From: Pseudoips prasinana
Lineage: Eukaryota; Arthropoda; Insecta; Lepidoptera; Nolidae
Length of the DNA stretch: 64,000 bases
NCBI GenBank assembly: GCA_951640165.1
Contig: OX621260.1
Coordinates: 20,044,001-20,108,000, forward strand
Direction: 5' to 3'
This document shows positions 51,616 through 60,720 of the stretch, piece after piece. Numbering within the stretch: position 1 is the stretch's first letter; every line of letters starts with the position of its first letter. Made by a program: the position numbers and the translations under genes. The notes under the pieces were generated by a model. That model was not told the DNA's origin. It ran no database searches and saw only the letters and a program-made list of their open reading frames with translations.

Positions 51616-54600
51616 TTATATTTGATTCCAATAGTAGGTATGGCAAAAGCGCTTAAACGCACGGAAGTTGTTCCTTGTTGCTACAAGATCCGTATAATAA
51701 ACTACTCCAGATATTGGTTGCAAGCTATTTAACATAATATCACGCTGATTTTGCCAGAGATCACATTCCCAAAGTATGTGGTGAGCGGTTTGTTCATATT
51801 CGTTACAGGAAGTTGAGCACAGACAGATTGGTGAAGATACTAATTTGAAACTAAACAATTTACTTTTAAAATTGCCGTGTCCGGTAAGAAATTGTGCAAC
51901 ACAATGGTCTATGATTAGCCAAGTTTTATTTAACCGTTCGCGTATGTCCGGAAAGAACTGGTGCAGATGGCGACCCTTGGTTGAGGTATTCCATCTACAT
52001 TGCCATTCATTTAGCAGTTCGTCATTTAAGTTAGCAATTGGCATAAATAGCCTGGATATTTTAGCACGGTCGCGTAATGATAAGAAATCATTATTAAAAT
52101 TTTCTCGCGTAGAATAATACATCGCTGCTCGTCTTTGAACCTCAAGATCAACCGGAAGTACACCCGCTAGTACAGGTAGGGCCTCTGTGCTTACTGTTCT
52201 ATAGGCTTTACACAAAAATATCAACGCCAACCTTTGGCTTTGTAGTAATTTACGGCGAGCAGCTCCGATGGTAGCCCTATCAGCCCACACAGGCGAGCCG
52301 TAGCATATACACCCAAGATAAGTGGCTCCGTAGATGATTCTAAGAGTATTGAAAGAGAGGCCCCAGGTTGCCGTTGATATCCTTGTAAGTGCAAAAAAGT
52401 TTCGCTTAGCCTTTTCTCCAACTGATTTAATATGTTCTATAAATGAGAAGTTCTTTTCCAAAACTAAACCCAAATAACACGTGGATATCTTACGTTTAAC
52501 AGTAACATTATTCAGTTTTACGCTCGGGGGAGATTTTAGTTCACCCTTCAGAAGGAGTTGGTAGGTTTTATGGGGAGCAAATGTAAGGCGATTTCTTTTA
52601 CCCCATTCACTTATCATACTTAAACAAGTTTGAGCCAGATTTTCCAACTCTCTCCTGGAGTCACCCTGTATAAGTAAGAGGCCATCGTCGGCATATGCCG
52701 TTAGAGAGCAGCGTGATGGCAAGGGCAATGTCAAGAAATCATCAAAACCCAAGTTCCAAAGATATGGCGCAAGCACGGAGCCCTGGGGGCAGCCCATGGT
52801 TAACGATTTAGTGACTCTGTAGTGACCAAGCTTAAGAGTTGCAGAGCCATGTACAAAATAAGATGTGATTATCGAATATATATTACTGTAGCAACCGCGT
52901 AACTTCAGTTTTTGTAACAAAATTGGCCACCACGTGTTATCAAACGCCCCTGAAATATCTAGGAATATGGCCAAAACGTATTTACATTCGGACGAGTTTA
53001 CAGTTTTCCTCACCGAGATAGCTGCGTCTACTGTCGATTTACCCGCAGTAAAACCAAATTGATTACCATGAAATTTTGGTCCTCCTGGTAGCAATCGCGG
53101 TACGATAAGTCGTTCTAGAAGCTTGCCTAAGGAAGGCAGTAACGTTATTGGTCGATATGACTTAGGGTCCTCAGGCAGTTTATCACCATTTTTCGGTATA
53201 ATACGAATAAAACCGTTGCGCCAGGTACGCGGGAAAGTCCCTTCAGATATGCAACGATTAAAAACTTTTAAGATTAATTGACCGGATTGTTTCGTGGCTT
53301 CTATTATCATTTTGTTGGATATTTTATCTTCACCTGACGCTTTGTTAACAGGTAGCGATTTCACAGTATTTATAAACTCATTAATAGTAGGAAGACTCGA
53401 CATATACGTAGCGGGTGAATCATTTGCCCACTGCCTAATCTGCTTGTGGTAGTCATCATCGTCCAAGGAACTATCGTCAGGTATGAGCGAATTAAGTAGG
53501 GATTCCGTGGTCTCCTCTATTCCACTGGTGTAGGTATTATTAATTTTTAAGTTTTGAATATAAGCTAGATCTATAGACCTATTTGCTTTGAACTCATGGA
53601 ATAGGGGTGACCACGGGCCTTCTTTTTCTAATTTATCGACTATTTTTCTAATAAGATTGCCTTTGGATTTCTCTATTGACGAGCGGTAACGTGAACGAGC
53701 AATTTTGAGATTAATATATGCACTATTTAAAACAGCGCCTACGATTTTACGTTTTTTTAGTTTATTATATTTTTTACGTGCTCTCCGAAATTCACAGCGA
53801 ACTTTAACTAAGTAGTTATTCCACCAATCGCATCTTCGAATATTAGTGATAGGGACGCGGCCTATTGCAATATCGGCACAGTAGGTAAAAGTATCCGACA
53901 TAATTACGGCACATTCTTCTGTTGTTAGTTCATCCCGGGTGAAATCCCTGGCATGCGCGGCAAAAAGAGCTCTGAAAAAATCCCAATCGGCCCCTTTGAG
54001 CCGATATCTATAATTACCGTAAGTAGCCGTAGGTCTTTGTACCAACCGAGGAACATACTCGTACACGATTAAGCGGTGATCACTGGATGAAGCGTCAGGC
54101 AAAACACGCCATCCATCTACTCGGACGTCTGAGCTTGAAAAAGTGACGTCAATAAAAGATTCGCCAGTAGGGCTACAATAAGTAGGCGGTGCATCAGGGG
54201 TGTTATGTATTGATAGATTCATCTCAGCGACGAAATCTTCTACGGCATTACGCCGTTCTGTATCGCTTGAGCGGTATTTGCCATACCATAACGTAGAGGA
54301 TGCGTTAACATCTGCACCAATAATGATTTTGTGTGCATTGAGGGACATCAAAACAGTGCGCAAGTGATGTAAATGGGGACCAACAGGATCTGAATACTGA
54401 AAATAACAGCTCACTACGTAAACTTTCCAGGATGGGGATGATATTTCAGCGACAGCACAGTGTGACGTCATGAGGTTTCGCATAGCGCTTACCGTAAAAT
54501 TAGTACGCGTGACGTAAATAGCAGCCCGTGATCTGTTGTCTAGCTGCACCAATTTATTTTTTAAACGCGCATATTGATATTGTTCTTGTACGAGCACTAT

Positions 54601-54693
54601 ATCTAAGTTGTATTCATTGACTAAAGTTTCCAACTCTGATGTCGCAACCCTATCATTGTGAAGGTTTAGCTGCCCTATTTTTAAGTTAGCCAT
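51616..54693 (-). CDS. R1-clade LINE ORF2: endonuclease and reverse transcriptase
   Basis: This 1025-residue protein nicks the target DNA and copies the element RNA into it. Residues 1-225 are an APE-type endonuclease: IGQLNLHND at the start, LVQEQY, GADVNASSTLWYG, PTYCSPTGESFIDVTF and the catalytic SSDHRLI. The reverse transcriptase has NKASGEDKISN, SYRPITLLPSLGKLLERL, IFLDISGAFDNTWWPILL, TMGCPQGSVLAPYLWN and YADDGLLL (YADD near residue 667). A C-terminal zinc-binding motif starts at C957 (CLCSTSC.., H971, C977). The wording of LDISGAFDNTWWP and NRLTFAPHKT is typical of the R1 clade. There is no RNase H domain, as expected for that clade. The ATG lies one base after the ORF1 stop. Length and domain order look complete; no break is seen. 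Confidence 0.95.
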   Translation of the reverse strand: MANLKIGQLNLHNDRVATSELETLVNEYNLDIVLVQEQYQYARLKNKLVQLDNRSRAAIYVTRTNFTVSAMRNLMTSHCAVAEISSPSWKVYVVSCYFQYSDPVGPHLHHLRTVLMSLNAHKIIIGADVNASSTLWYGKYRSSDTERRNAVEDFVAEMNLSIHNTPDAPPTYCSPTGESFIDVTFSSSDVRVDGWRVLPDASSSDHRLIVYEYVPRLVQRPTATYGNYRYRLKGADWDFFRALFAAHARDFTRDELTTEECAVIMSDTFTYCADIAIGRVPITNIRRCDWWNNYLVKVRCEFRRARKKYNKLKKRKIVGAVLNSAYINLKIARSRYRSSIEKSKGNLIRKIVDKLEKEGPWSPLFHEFKANRSIDLAYIQNLKINNTYTSGIEETTESLLNSLIPDDSSLDDDDYHKQIRQWANDSPATYMSSLPTINEFINTVKSLPVNKASGEDKISNKMIIEATKQSGQLILKVFNRCISEGTFPRTWRNGFIRIIPKNGDKLPEDPKSYRPITLLPSLGKLLERLIVPRLLPGGPKFHGNQFGFTAGKSTVDAAISVRKTVNSSECKYVLAIFLDISGAFDNTWWPILLQKLKLRGCYSNIYSIITSYFVHGSATLKLGHYRVTKSLTMGCPQGSVLAPYLWNLGFDDFLTLPLPSRCSLTAYADDGLLLIQGDSRRELENLAQTCLSMISEWGKRNRLTFAPHKTYQLLLKGELKSPPSVKLNNVTVKRKISTCYLGLVLEKNFSFIEHIKSVGEKAKRNFFALTRISTATWGLSFNTLRIIYGATYLGCICYGSPVWADRATIGAARRKLLQSQRLALIFLCKAYRTVSTEALPVLAGVLPVDLEVQRRAAMYYSTRENFNNDFLSLRDRAKISRLFMPIANLNDELLNEWQCRWNTSTKGRHLHQFFPDIRERLNKTWLIIDHCVAQFLTGHGNFKSKLFSFKLVSSPICLCSTSCNEYEQTAHHILWECDLWQNQRDIMLNSLQPISGVVYYTDLVATRNNFRAFKRFCHTYYWNQI

Positions 54694-54694
54694 A

Positions 54695-56002
54695 TTAATA
54701 TTTGGTATTTAGGACTAACTGCTCAAGTTTATGCTTAAATGTGGGGCAGTTTTCCGAGCCGCATTTGTGGTCATGAGGTTTTTTATATGCTTTACACGAT
54801 GCACAAACTGGTTTAAATTCTGGGTCATCATGATGACTACAGGATTTTGTTGGATGTGCTTCTGCGCATAAGGCACAGGTAGGTGATTTATTATTGCAGT
54901 ACTTGAAAACATGCCCATATTGCTGGCAGTTTAAACACCGAACTACCTCTAAATCATCAATGAAGCGGCATCTAGCCCAGTCGATGAAAAGTTTTTCTTT
55001 AGTGTTGACTAAATGTTTTCGTATTTCCGGTTCGAGCTCAATTCCCACCCACTTGCGCCCATTAGCTACGTTACGCTTTCGCACAATTTTGGTCTTAGAT
55101 GTAAAATCGTCTTCGCTGACCTTAATATTTTTCTCATCTTTGATATTTTGCCTATATAAAGCCGTTAAGAAGACTTGGTCGTCCATTGATGATGGTACAT
55201 CTTTAATAAGTATTCGCGGTCGTCGCCCGGAGGGAGTTTGAAGTTTTAAGCCCGCCGAACGAATGGCCTCGACAGATCGTATTTTATTAAGTTGGCTTTC
55301 ATTTGCCACTCGAAGTACAACGCCAGAATTGGAAGTTTTTTTAACGCCTACTATTTGAAAACCGTCGTCCGCGGGTTTTATGGCCTTCATAAGCGCTTCC
55401 TTAGTCGCCGACGAAGTCGCGTACTCCGCCGATCGCTCAGCGGTGGGATATGCGATAATTGAGGGTACCGGTCTTCGTGTTTGTACTATGGGGGCGGTGG
55501 TTTTTTTTGGTAAACGCAGTTTTAATTGTTCCGCGTACGTAGGAGTCTCAAAATTAGTTTTATTTACGCAAAGGTCTAACTGTCGTTCTGCGTTCGCCAA
55601 TTTCGTTTCATTACATGAAGATTTAAGAGCAAGTAATGAGATAATACTTGTAAGGCGCTGCGTACAATCCATCACCGATAACTTATTCGCTATATTCATA
55701 CCCGAGTTGGAATCACTGACTAACTCGTTAATCTTTGACAAATAAACTGAAGCTTGTGTCACAAGATCGCAATAGTTCTCACTGTTTGTATCGCAATTTT
55801 TTAAAGTAGACGGATATTCGGATTGAGATCCCCGAAAACGTTTTATATCCGATTCCAGTTGACGGTCGGGAGTATAAAACGTCGGTGACGCATCGCCTAT
55901 CACGCGTTTGTTTAAGCCTGAAGGGGGCGTTCTCGGCGTTCGATTGCTTTTGGTAAAACCTTCTCGGCCTCTATCGGGTGGGACATCATTTATCTTTGAC
56001 AT
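54695..56002 (-). CDS. R1-clade LINE ORF1: gag-like nucleic-acid-binding protein
   Basis: This 435-residue protein probably coats the element RNA and forms the particle for target-primed reverse transcription. The first about 150 residues are polar and probably disordered or coiled. A central part with RRPRILIKDVPSSM (about residues 255-270) resembles the RNA-binding fold of such gag proteins. Three zinc knuckles close it: C356-x2-C-x4-H-x4-C, C376-x2-C-x3-H-x4-C, and C400-x2-C with His410/412 and C414. That triple set is usual for R1- and Jockey-clade ORF1. The start ATG is the first after a 306-bp leader. The stop TAA is followed by T and then the ORF2 ATG. Confidence 0.9.
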   Translation of the reverse strand: MSKINDVPPDRGREGFTKSNRTPRTPPSGLNKRVIGDASPTFYTPDRQLESDIKRFRGSQSEYPSTLKNCDTNSENYCDLVTQASVYLSKINELVSDSNSGMNIANKLSVMDCTQRLTSIISLLALKSSCNETKLANAERQLDLCVNKTNFETPTYAEQLKLRLPKKTTAPIVQTRRPVPSIIAYPTAERSAEYATSSATKEALMKAIKPADDGFQIVGVKKTSNSGVVLRVANESQLNKIRSVEAIRSAGLKLQTPSGRRPRILIKDVPSSMDDQVFLTALYRQNIKDEKNIKVSEDDFTSKTKIVRKRNVANGRKWVGIELEPEIRKHLVNTKEKLFIDWARCRFIDDLEVVRCLNCQQYGHVFKYCNNKSPTCALCAEAHPTKSCSHHDDPEFKPVCASCKAYKKPHDHKCGSENCPTFKHKLEQLVLNTKY

Positions 56003-56308
56003 AGTTATTTACAAAAAATAAGCAAGCGCTTTAATGTAAACACAGATATTAAGCGCGATAAAAAGCGACTGTTACGTTGTACGCGGTACCCTCACAAGAA
56101 TAAAAGTTAAACTTACTCACCGAACGATAATTTGGTAAAAAAAAAAATCCAGATATTACTTATCAAAACACTTACAGATACGTATTCAACACTAACACAA
56201 AGCTAGAAACAGAGCACACGTCACAAAACAATCACGAAATAGCAAAACAAATAATATAATTGCACAGCGAACCTCCGACACACTGATCCGTGGCAGAGCG
56301 GGGAGGGA
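56003..56308 (-). promoter_or_regulatory. 5' UTR with presumed internal promoter of the R1-clade LINE
   Basis: The transcript should begin at the element's first base. The minus-strand start reads TTCCCTCCCCGCTCTGCCAC, followed by GGATCAGTGTGTCGGAGG. CAGT within about 30 bp is an arthropod-initiator-like word. An internal promoter is expected from LINE biology; I can only show the leader itself. Confidence 0.5.
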
Positions 56309-56436
56309 AGTTCCAGTATTGTCTAGTGACAGGGATATCTGGCAGACTGCAGAATTAGCACTACAGTGCAATGCACTCTAGCGCCATCATCAGTAGGTTC
56401 CTCGTTTAACCGACTTAGATAATATTATACACTCAA

Positions 56437-56908
56437 CTGTCCTGTTGGCGCGGTTGGTAAATGCTTGCCTTCCACGCCGCAGGTCGTGGGTTCGATTCCC
56501 AACCAGGGGCGTTACCAGCTAAGTCGCCGAACATCGATTTCTTATATGGCGTTCAAATAAACAAAGGGTAAAAATGACTTAATCATTCGTTAAATCGGCT
56601 TCCATGAGCACATGTGGCGTCATAAATGGTCCGGAATCGATTGTTAACATTGAAGCCGATTTAACGATTGATTTCGATTAACGATTCATTTTTAAACTTT
56701 ATTTATTTGAACGCCATTTAAGAAATCGAAGTTCATATGTCTGTTTGTCGTGAGTCTGGGTGTAATTATCTATATCAGTATGTATTTACAAAAGAAAAGT
56801 AGGTAGTATATGTAATATATCAGTTATCTAGTTTTTATTTTACAAGGTCTGCGAAGTTTAGGGCTCAGGTGGCCGTGTGTGAATAATGTTCGAGGATAAT
56901 ATTATTAT
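56437..56908 (+). mobile_element. SINE-A carrying a CCAGG-target MITE
   Basis: GTCCTGTTGGCGCGGTTGGT, GGTTCGATTCCCAACCAGG before the insert; ATGTCTGTTTGTCGTGAGTC to GGCCGTGTGTGAATAATG after it. About 22 bp of SINE right of the insert are deleted. Confidence 0.85.
56508..56734. mobile_element. CCAGG-target MITE, copy 3, right end deleted
   Basis: Starts GGCGTTACCAGCTAAGTCGC directly after CCAGG (56503-56507). The right arm runs to AATCGAAGTTC, about 30 bp short of its terminus, and the deletion extends into the host SINE. Confidence 0.85.
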
Positions 56909-57039
56909 TAACTATTTAATCTTGCAGAAACAAAGAAAAAGTAGAAATTTTAGTATTGAACTTTAATTAATCTGAATATTGAAACTACTGACGATTTAAT
57001 TGTTCTTAATTTACATAATTCATCAATAATCATTGGCCT

Positions 57040-57312
57040 CTTGTAGAGCCCTGCTATGCCAGATTTCGTGAGTTCGATTCGATAAGATCTGTCCTGGGTG
57101 GAGATCCCTCCTCAGGACAGATCTATGTCTTATCTAAGCATTATTATTTGTTATGTGTCTGGATGTAATTTATCTTTATTATGTAAGTATGTTTTCGAAA
57201 TTTATATTTATAATTTGGTTTATAAGTTGTCCGATTTCTATAACCCAAATTCTGCCTAGTTCGGGATCAGATGGCAGTTTGTTGGTGGTCCCAAGATATT
57301 TATTATTTATTT
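57040..57312 (+). mobile_element. SINE-D
   Basis: Degraded head (CCTGCTATGCCAGATTTCGT, GAGTTCGATTCGA), a small inverted copy GATCTGTCCTGGGTGGAGAT CC, core TTATGTGTCTGGATGTAATT and tail CTGCCTAGTTCGGGATCAGA. Confidence 0.7.
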
Positions 57313-57439
57313 ATCTATATACTGGTTTTATTTACACATTTTGTATTCTGGCAAACTACAGTACAATTTTTCGGCAGTTTATTTACGAGGGGTAATCCGA
57401 TCCGGAGTAGTCCGATTTAATAATATTACTATTAAACAA

Positions 57440-57682
57440 TGTAATGTTTTGGCGCTCATAGCAGATGTTTTCACCGGTCCATAAGCGAGGTTAAGCAACT
57501 AGGCTCACGCTCAGTCCATTGATGGGTCACCACCAAAATGGTTTAATTTATGAACGTCTCCGTGCTTCGGAAGACACGTTAAGCTGTCGGTCTCGGTTGT
57601 AGCCAGTAGTCGTAAAGCCATATCAGAGGCCTACTGGGCGGCGTAAACAACTCTGACGCCAGGGTAACCACTGCCCATACGA
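57440..57682 (+). mobile_element. SINE-5S
   Basis: CGAGGTTAAGCAACTAGGCT with CAGTCCATTGATGGGTCACC gives the 5S A-box/C-box order. The body CGTCTCCGTGCTTCGG, GCCATATCAGAGGCCTACTG and AACTCTGACGCCAGGGTAAC matches the copy at 16.1 kb. Confidence 0.75.
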
Positions 57683-57683
57683 T

Positions 57684-57860
57684 AAGATAGATAGAGTACA
57701 CTTTATTGCACCAAAAGAAACAATATATAACTTACAAATAAGCAAATACAGGTACAATCGGCGGTCTTATCGCTTTGTAGCAATCTCTTCCAGACAACCG
57801 TTGGGTGGACAAGGAAAAAGTAAGACAGAAAAGGCGATAGTTGTAGTGTACAGTCAAATA
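57684..57860 (-). mobile_element. LINE 3' UTR fragment
   Basis: AGATAGATAGAGTACACTTT, ATTGCACCAAAAGAAACAAT and CGGCGGTCTTATCGCTTTGT look like a reversed LINE 3' end that is widespread in Lepidoptera. The tail side is GATA-like. Confidence 0.5.
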
Positions 57861-58239
57861 TTCAAAGTTATGTACTTATATACAATTTACATAAACATAC
57901 TTATATTCTAAATACTAATAATACTATACCATAATAAATAATATACTATACATACAAAATATAATAATAATAAGTTAGCAAGTAGTATGTTTTACTTACA
58001 TAGAAAAGTAGCATCTTTTACATTCTTTCTAATAACTGCGATAATGTTTACCGTTATTTATCTGCATAATTCAATTCATCAATCCTGCTATTGATGTTTT
58101 TTTAAGTAAAACTTGATTAATGAATACGGTATCCAAAGAAAAGGCTTTAACGAGCTTCACAAAACTTTTTGCCCGTGCGATGTTCAATATTCTCAGGTAT
58201 GCAGTTTTTCTGGCACCTGTATATGTCCAGTGCCACAGT
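57861..58239. other. AT-rich spacer
   Basis: No gene. A frame near 58113 belongs to the following repeat. Confidence 0.35.
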
Positions 58240-58600
58240 TCAGTATAAAAATAGACAGTATGGAAACTACTACAAACCGTCGAAACGGCACACTGCCCCG
58301 ACAAGACCCCTAAGCGGTTGTCGCGGTGCTTCCAGTTGTGAGTGCTGCGTCAAAAAGAGTGGTCGCGTAAAAATTTATCTCCACAATCTTTTTAAAAATC
58401 CACGTGCGTATTGTGTAGTATACGGCTGTTTGAATTCGGCTTCATCAAAACGGGAGCTTTTGTATTTTAATCGTCCTGCTGATTTATAAATTAAATACGT
58501 TTTAATAAAAAATAATAATAGGTATCTAAACCATTAAAAGTTACAACCCCTCCTTTAACCCTTACAACCCAAAAGACAATTAAACAATTATTGTAAATGA
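58240..58600 (+). repeat. Unnamed dispersed repeat X, copy 2
   Basis: GTCGAAACGGCACACTGCCC, AAGCGGTTGTCGCGGTGCTT, CAATCTTTTTAAAAATCCAC and GTATACGGCTGTTTGAATTC appear in the same order as in the inverse copy at 34.6-35.06 kb. Confidence 0.6.
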
Positions 58601-59124
58601 CATGATGTAACTTACAATACTTTTTAAAAATGCCTACTCTGATTGAAATGTTTTGCTGTGCCCTACACAACAGGGTATCATGTGTAACTTTTACCATTGA
58701 CTGTTAACATCTATTGTAAGACATGATATTGAGCGAATAAATTAAAAATTCAAAAGAGCGTTGGTAATTATTTCACCAACTACGCTACAACTAGTTACCT
58801 TACTGTTCATATTTATACTGTGGCCACAGGTAAGACGAACAGGGTTGACACCAACCTGTTTTTTTAATCCGTCCTGTTCAAGACCCTTTATAGATGAATG
58901 TATTTTAGGAGCTTTTGTTTTAGTATAACAATAACTATTGTTTATACCTTTTGGAAATAAAACTTTCAGGAAAGTAATTTTAGTTTTTGTATTAAAATTT
59001 AAAGTATTTATTTAAACTTTAGTATAAAGAATATTGTACATAGGCGGACATAATGCTAAAGACAACCTTAAGGTGGCGCGGGAGACTACGGTAGGTACAC
59101 TAAGCTGTTAAATATAATTAACTT
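58601..59124. other. AT-rich spacer
   Basis: TTCATATTTATACTGTGGCC near 58808 also recurs reversed at about 34130; nothing else is recognised. Confidence 0.35.
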
Positions 59125-59370
59125 AATATCCTGGGACATTATTTACACGTGGCCATCTGATCCCAAACTAAGCAGAGCTTGGACTATGGAAACCAGATAG
59201 CTGATATACTACTTTTCTTTTGTAATGTACATATAGATAGTTACACCTAGACTCAGGACAAACAGACATGTTCATGCATACTAATATCTGTACTGAGTGG
59301 GAATCGAACCCACGACCTCCGGCGTGAAAAGCAAGCATTTGCCAATCACGCCAATGGGCCCGTCATAATT
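59125..59370 (-). mobile_element. SINE-A, full length
   Basis: ATATCCTGGGACATTATTTA to TTGCCAATCACGCCAATGGG; both boxes present. Confidence 0.9.
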
Positions 59371-59584
59371 AATAGTTAATTTTTTTAAGGTTTAATTATA
59401 TACAATTATATATATACAGTATTAAAGAAAGTATTTGATTTCATGTGTTTTGCTATACGATAGCTGATATTATAGTCGAAGATAGGAAGTTGATAAGCAT
59501 CAGGTAGGGTTGAACCACCTTAAAAATAAGTTCGTTATCAAGTTTAGCCGATTTGTCCTTTGCTTATATCTAAAACTTTAAATT

Positions 59585-59830
59585 TCAATAAATAAACCTA
59601 TCTATAACCATGACAATAATAAAATACAAGATAGATAAATAACTAAATCATAAAATCATAAATGAAATGTTATATCTAAATGTTGTCATACAATCCGTGT
59701 ACTTAAATATCTAATATGTACCTAGAAATAATTATGCTTACTTAACTATATTACTACAAACACGTTCTGACTATTTACAAGCGCTTTTTTAAAGTCTACG
59801 TGAATAAAAACCTTTTTTATTAATTAACCG
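59585..59830 (+). mobile_element. LINE 3' UTR, tail on the right
   Basis: TGTTGTCATACAATCCGTGT, TTCTGACTATTTACAAGCGC and AAAGTCTACGTGAATAAAAA, then a T/A-rich tail. It is the plus-strand version of the UTR seen inside SINE-A. Confidence 0.65.
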
Positions 59831-59957
59831 AATATTTTTTTTAATCAATAGGGTTTGATTTCGGAATTGCTTGATTTGCACGTTAATACAGCGGCCTCGT
59901 CACTTCTCGTTCCCGGTTCGATTCCTAGTAAAGATATAATAACACGATCACTTTCGA

Positions 59958-60218
59958 CGGGCCTTTTGGCGTGGTTGGCAAATGCTTGCTTTTCACGCCA
60001 GAGCTCGTGGGTTCGATTCCCATCCAGCACAGATATTTGTGTGCATGAAGAAGTCTGTTTGTCCTGAGTCTTGGTGTAATTATCTATATAAGTATATATT
60101 TACAAAAGAAAAGTATTATATGTAGTATATCAGTAATCTGGTTTCCATAGTACAAGCTCTGCTTAGTTTGGGATCAGATGACCGTGTGTAAATAAAGTCC
60201 CAGGATATTATTATTACT
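59958..60218 (+). mobile_element. SINE-A, full length
   Basis: GACGGGCCTTTTGGCGTGGT, GGTTCGATTCCCATCC, GAGTCTTGGTGTAATTATCT, GTCCCAGGATATTATTATTA. It is the nearest repeat to the integrin exon. Confidence 0.9.
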
Positions 60219-60547
60219 TAAGTAAAGTAAGCTTTAAGAATAAAATCCACGTGTTTATTTGTCAGAGTAAAACGTTTTATAAACAAACTTTGTAAGTCAG
60301 TTATTATTTAATTTTACTTCGCCGCTGATCGTGCACATAGCTGTTGCAATCTACAACAGTGTCGATAACAACTTCTGATAATTTTCATATCACCCGAACA
60401 CAATCCTAGTACTCAAATAGGTATATTACATTCAAAGAAGCAAGATCAACAGTTCGATAGAGCATGGAAGGCACTGACCTTCACATATGACATCATTAGC
60501 GCTCATTACTCTACAATAAGTTAGATTAACTCCGGATTAAGACTCAC
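60219..60547 (-). other. Start of the first integrin intron
   Basis: Minus-strand sequence after the GTGAGTC donor. No repeat and no second exon is seen here. The intron must run past the SINE-A to the left and probably out of the window. Confidence 0.6.
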
Positions 60548-60720
60548 CAACTTATTTTGGAGCCATCCCCGTTGATGGTGAGATGCTCAGCTACAGAAAA
60601 TCCGAAATAAGAACCAGGTTCTCCGAACTTTATCACGGGAATCCGCGGTTCCAGGTTAAAACTCGTAACACTAAACAAAATGCACATTATCAAAACACAA
60701 AAGCACGTAACATTGGCCAT
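60548..60720 (-). CDS. Integrin alpha chain, first coding exon (partial gene)
   Basis: Integrin alpha chains pair with a beta chain at the cell surface and bind matrix ligands. The exon codes 57 residues plus two bases. It starts at an ATG in a good context (GAACACCATGG). MANVTCFCVLIMCILFSVTS is a signal peptide, and the mature chain begins FNLEPRIP, the classic alpha-chain FNLE/FNLD start. VIKFGEPGSYFGFSVAEH is the first propeller repeat (compare KYGDPGSLFGFS in laminin-binding alpha chains). The exon ends within the Trp codon of KISW, before the expected LLVGAP, at the donor TTG|GTGAGT. An in-frame GTG nine bases upstream is not needed as start. Similarity to the alpha3/6/7 and insect PS1 type is my best guess for the subtype. 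The rest of the gene lies to the left or beyond. Confidence 0.85.

Larger units (their letters stand above)
51271..56308 (-). mobile_element. Full-length R1-clade non-LTR retrotransposon
   Basis: About 5.04 kb on the minus strand: 5' UTR (306 bp), ORF1, ORF2, 3' UTR and a poly-A tail of about 22. Both frames are open and the target duplication is perfect, so the copy is recent and could be active (inference). Its place outside ribosomal DNA separates it from the R1 family proper, so it belongs to the wider R1 clade. It lies in otherwise dead repeats and has its own, more balanced base composition. Confidence 0.9.
51256..56324 (-). repeat. 16-bp target-site duplication around the R1-clade LINE
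   Basis: AGTTCCAGTATTGTCT is found at 51256-51271 and again at 56309-56324 without mismatch; the last T overlaps the poly-T run. Its presence and exactness show a single retrotransposition event with both ends known. Confidence 0.95.

Noticed and set aside
54894..55745. Plus-strand frames of over 110 codons opposite ORF1
   Set aside because: They are shadows of the minus-strand ORF1, which has all the recognised motifs.
58169..58489. Possible THAP-type zinc finger (YCVVYGCLN...)
   Set aside because: The frame lies in a dispersed repeat whose other copy (34.6-35.06 kb) does not keep the frame.
2600..60100. tRNA genes at many GGTTCGATTCC / GGTTCGAATCC sites
   Set aside because: The A and B boxes belong to SINE heads. 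No complete cloverleaf with matching acceptor arms was seen, and the same heads recur with SINE bodies.
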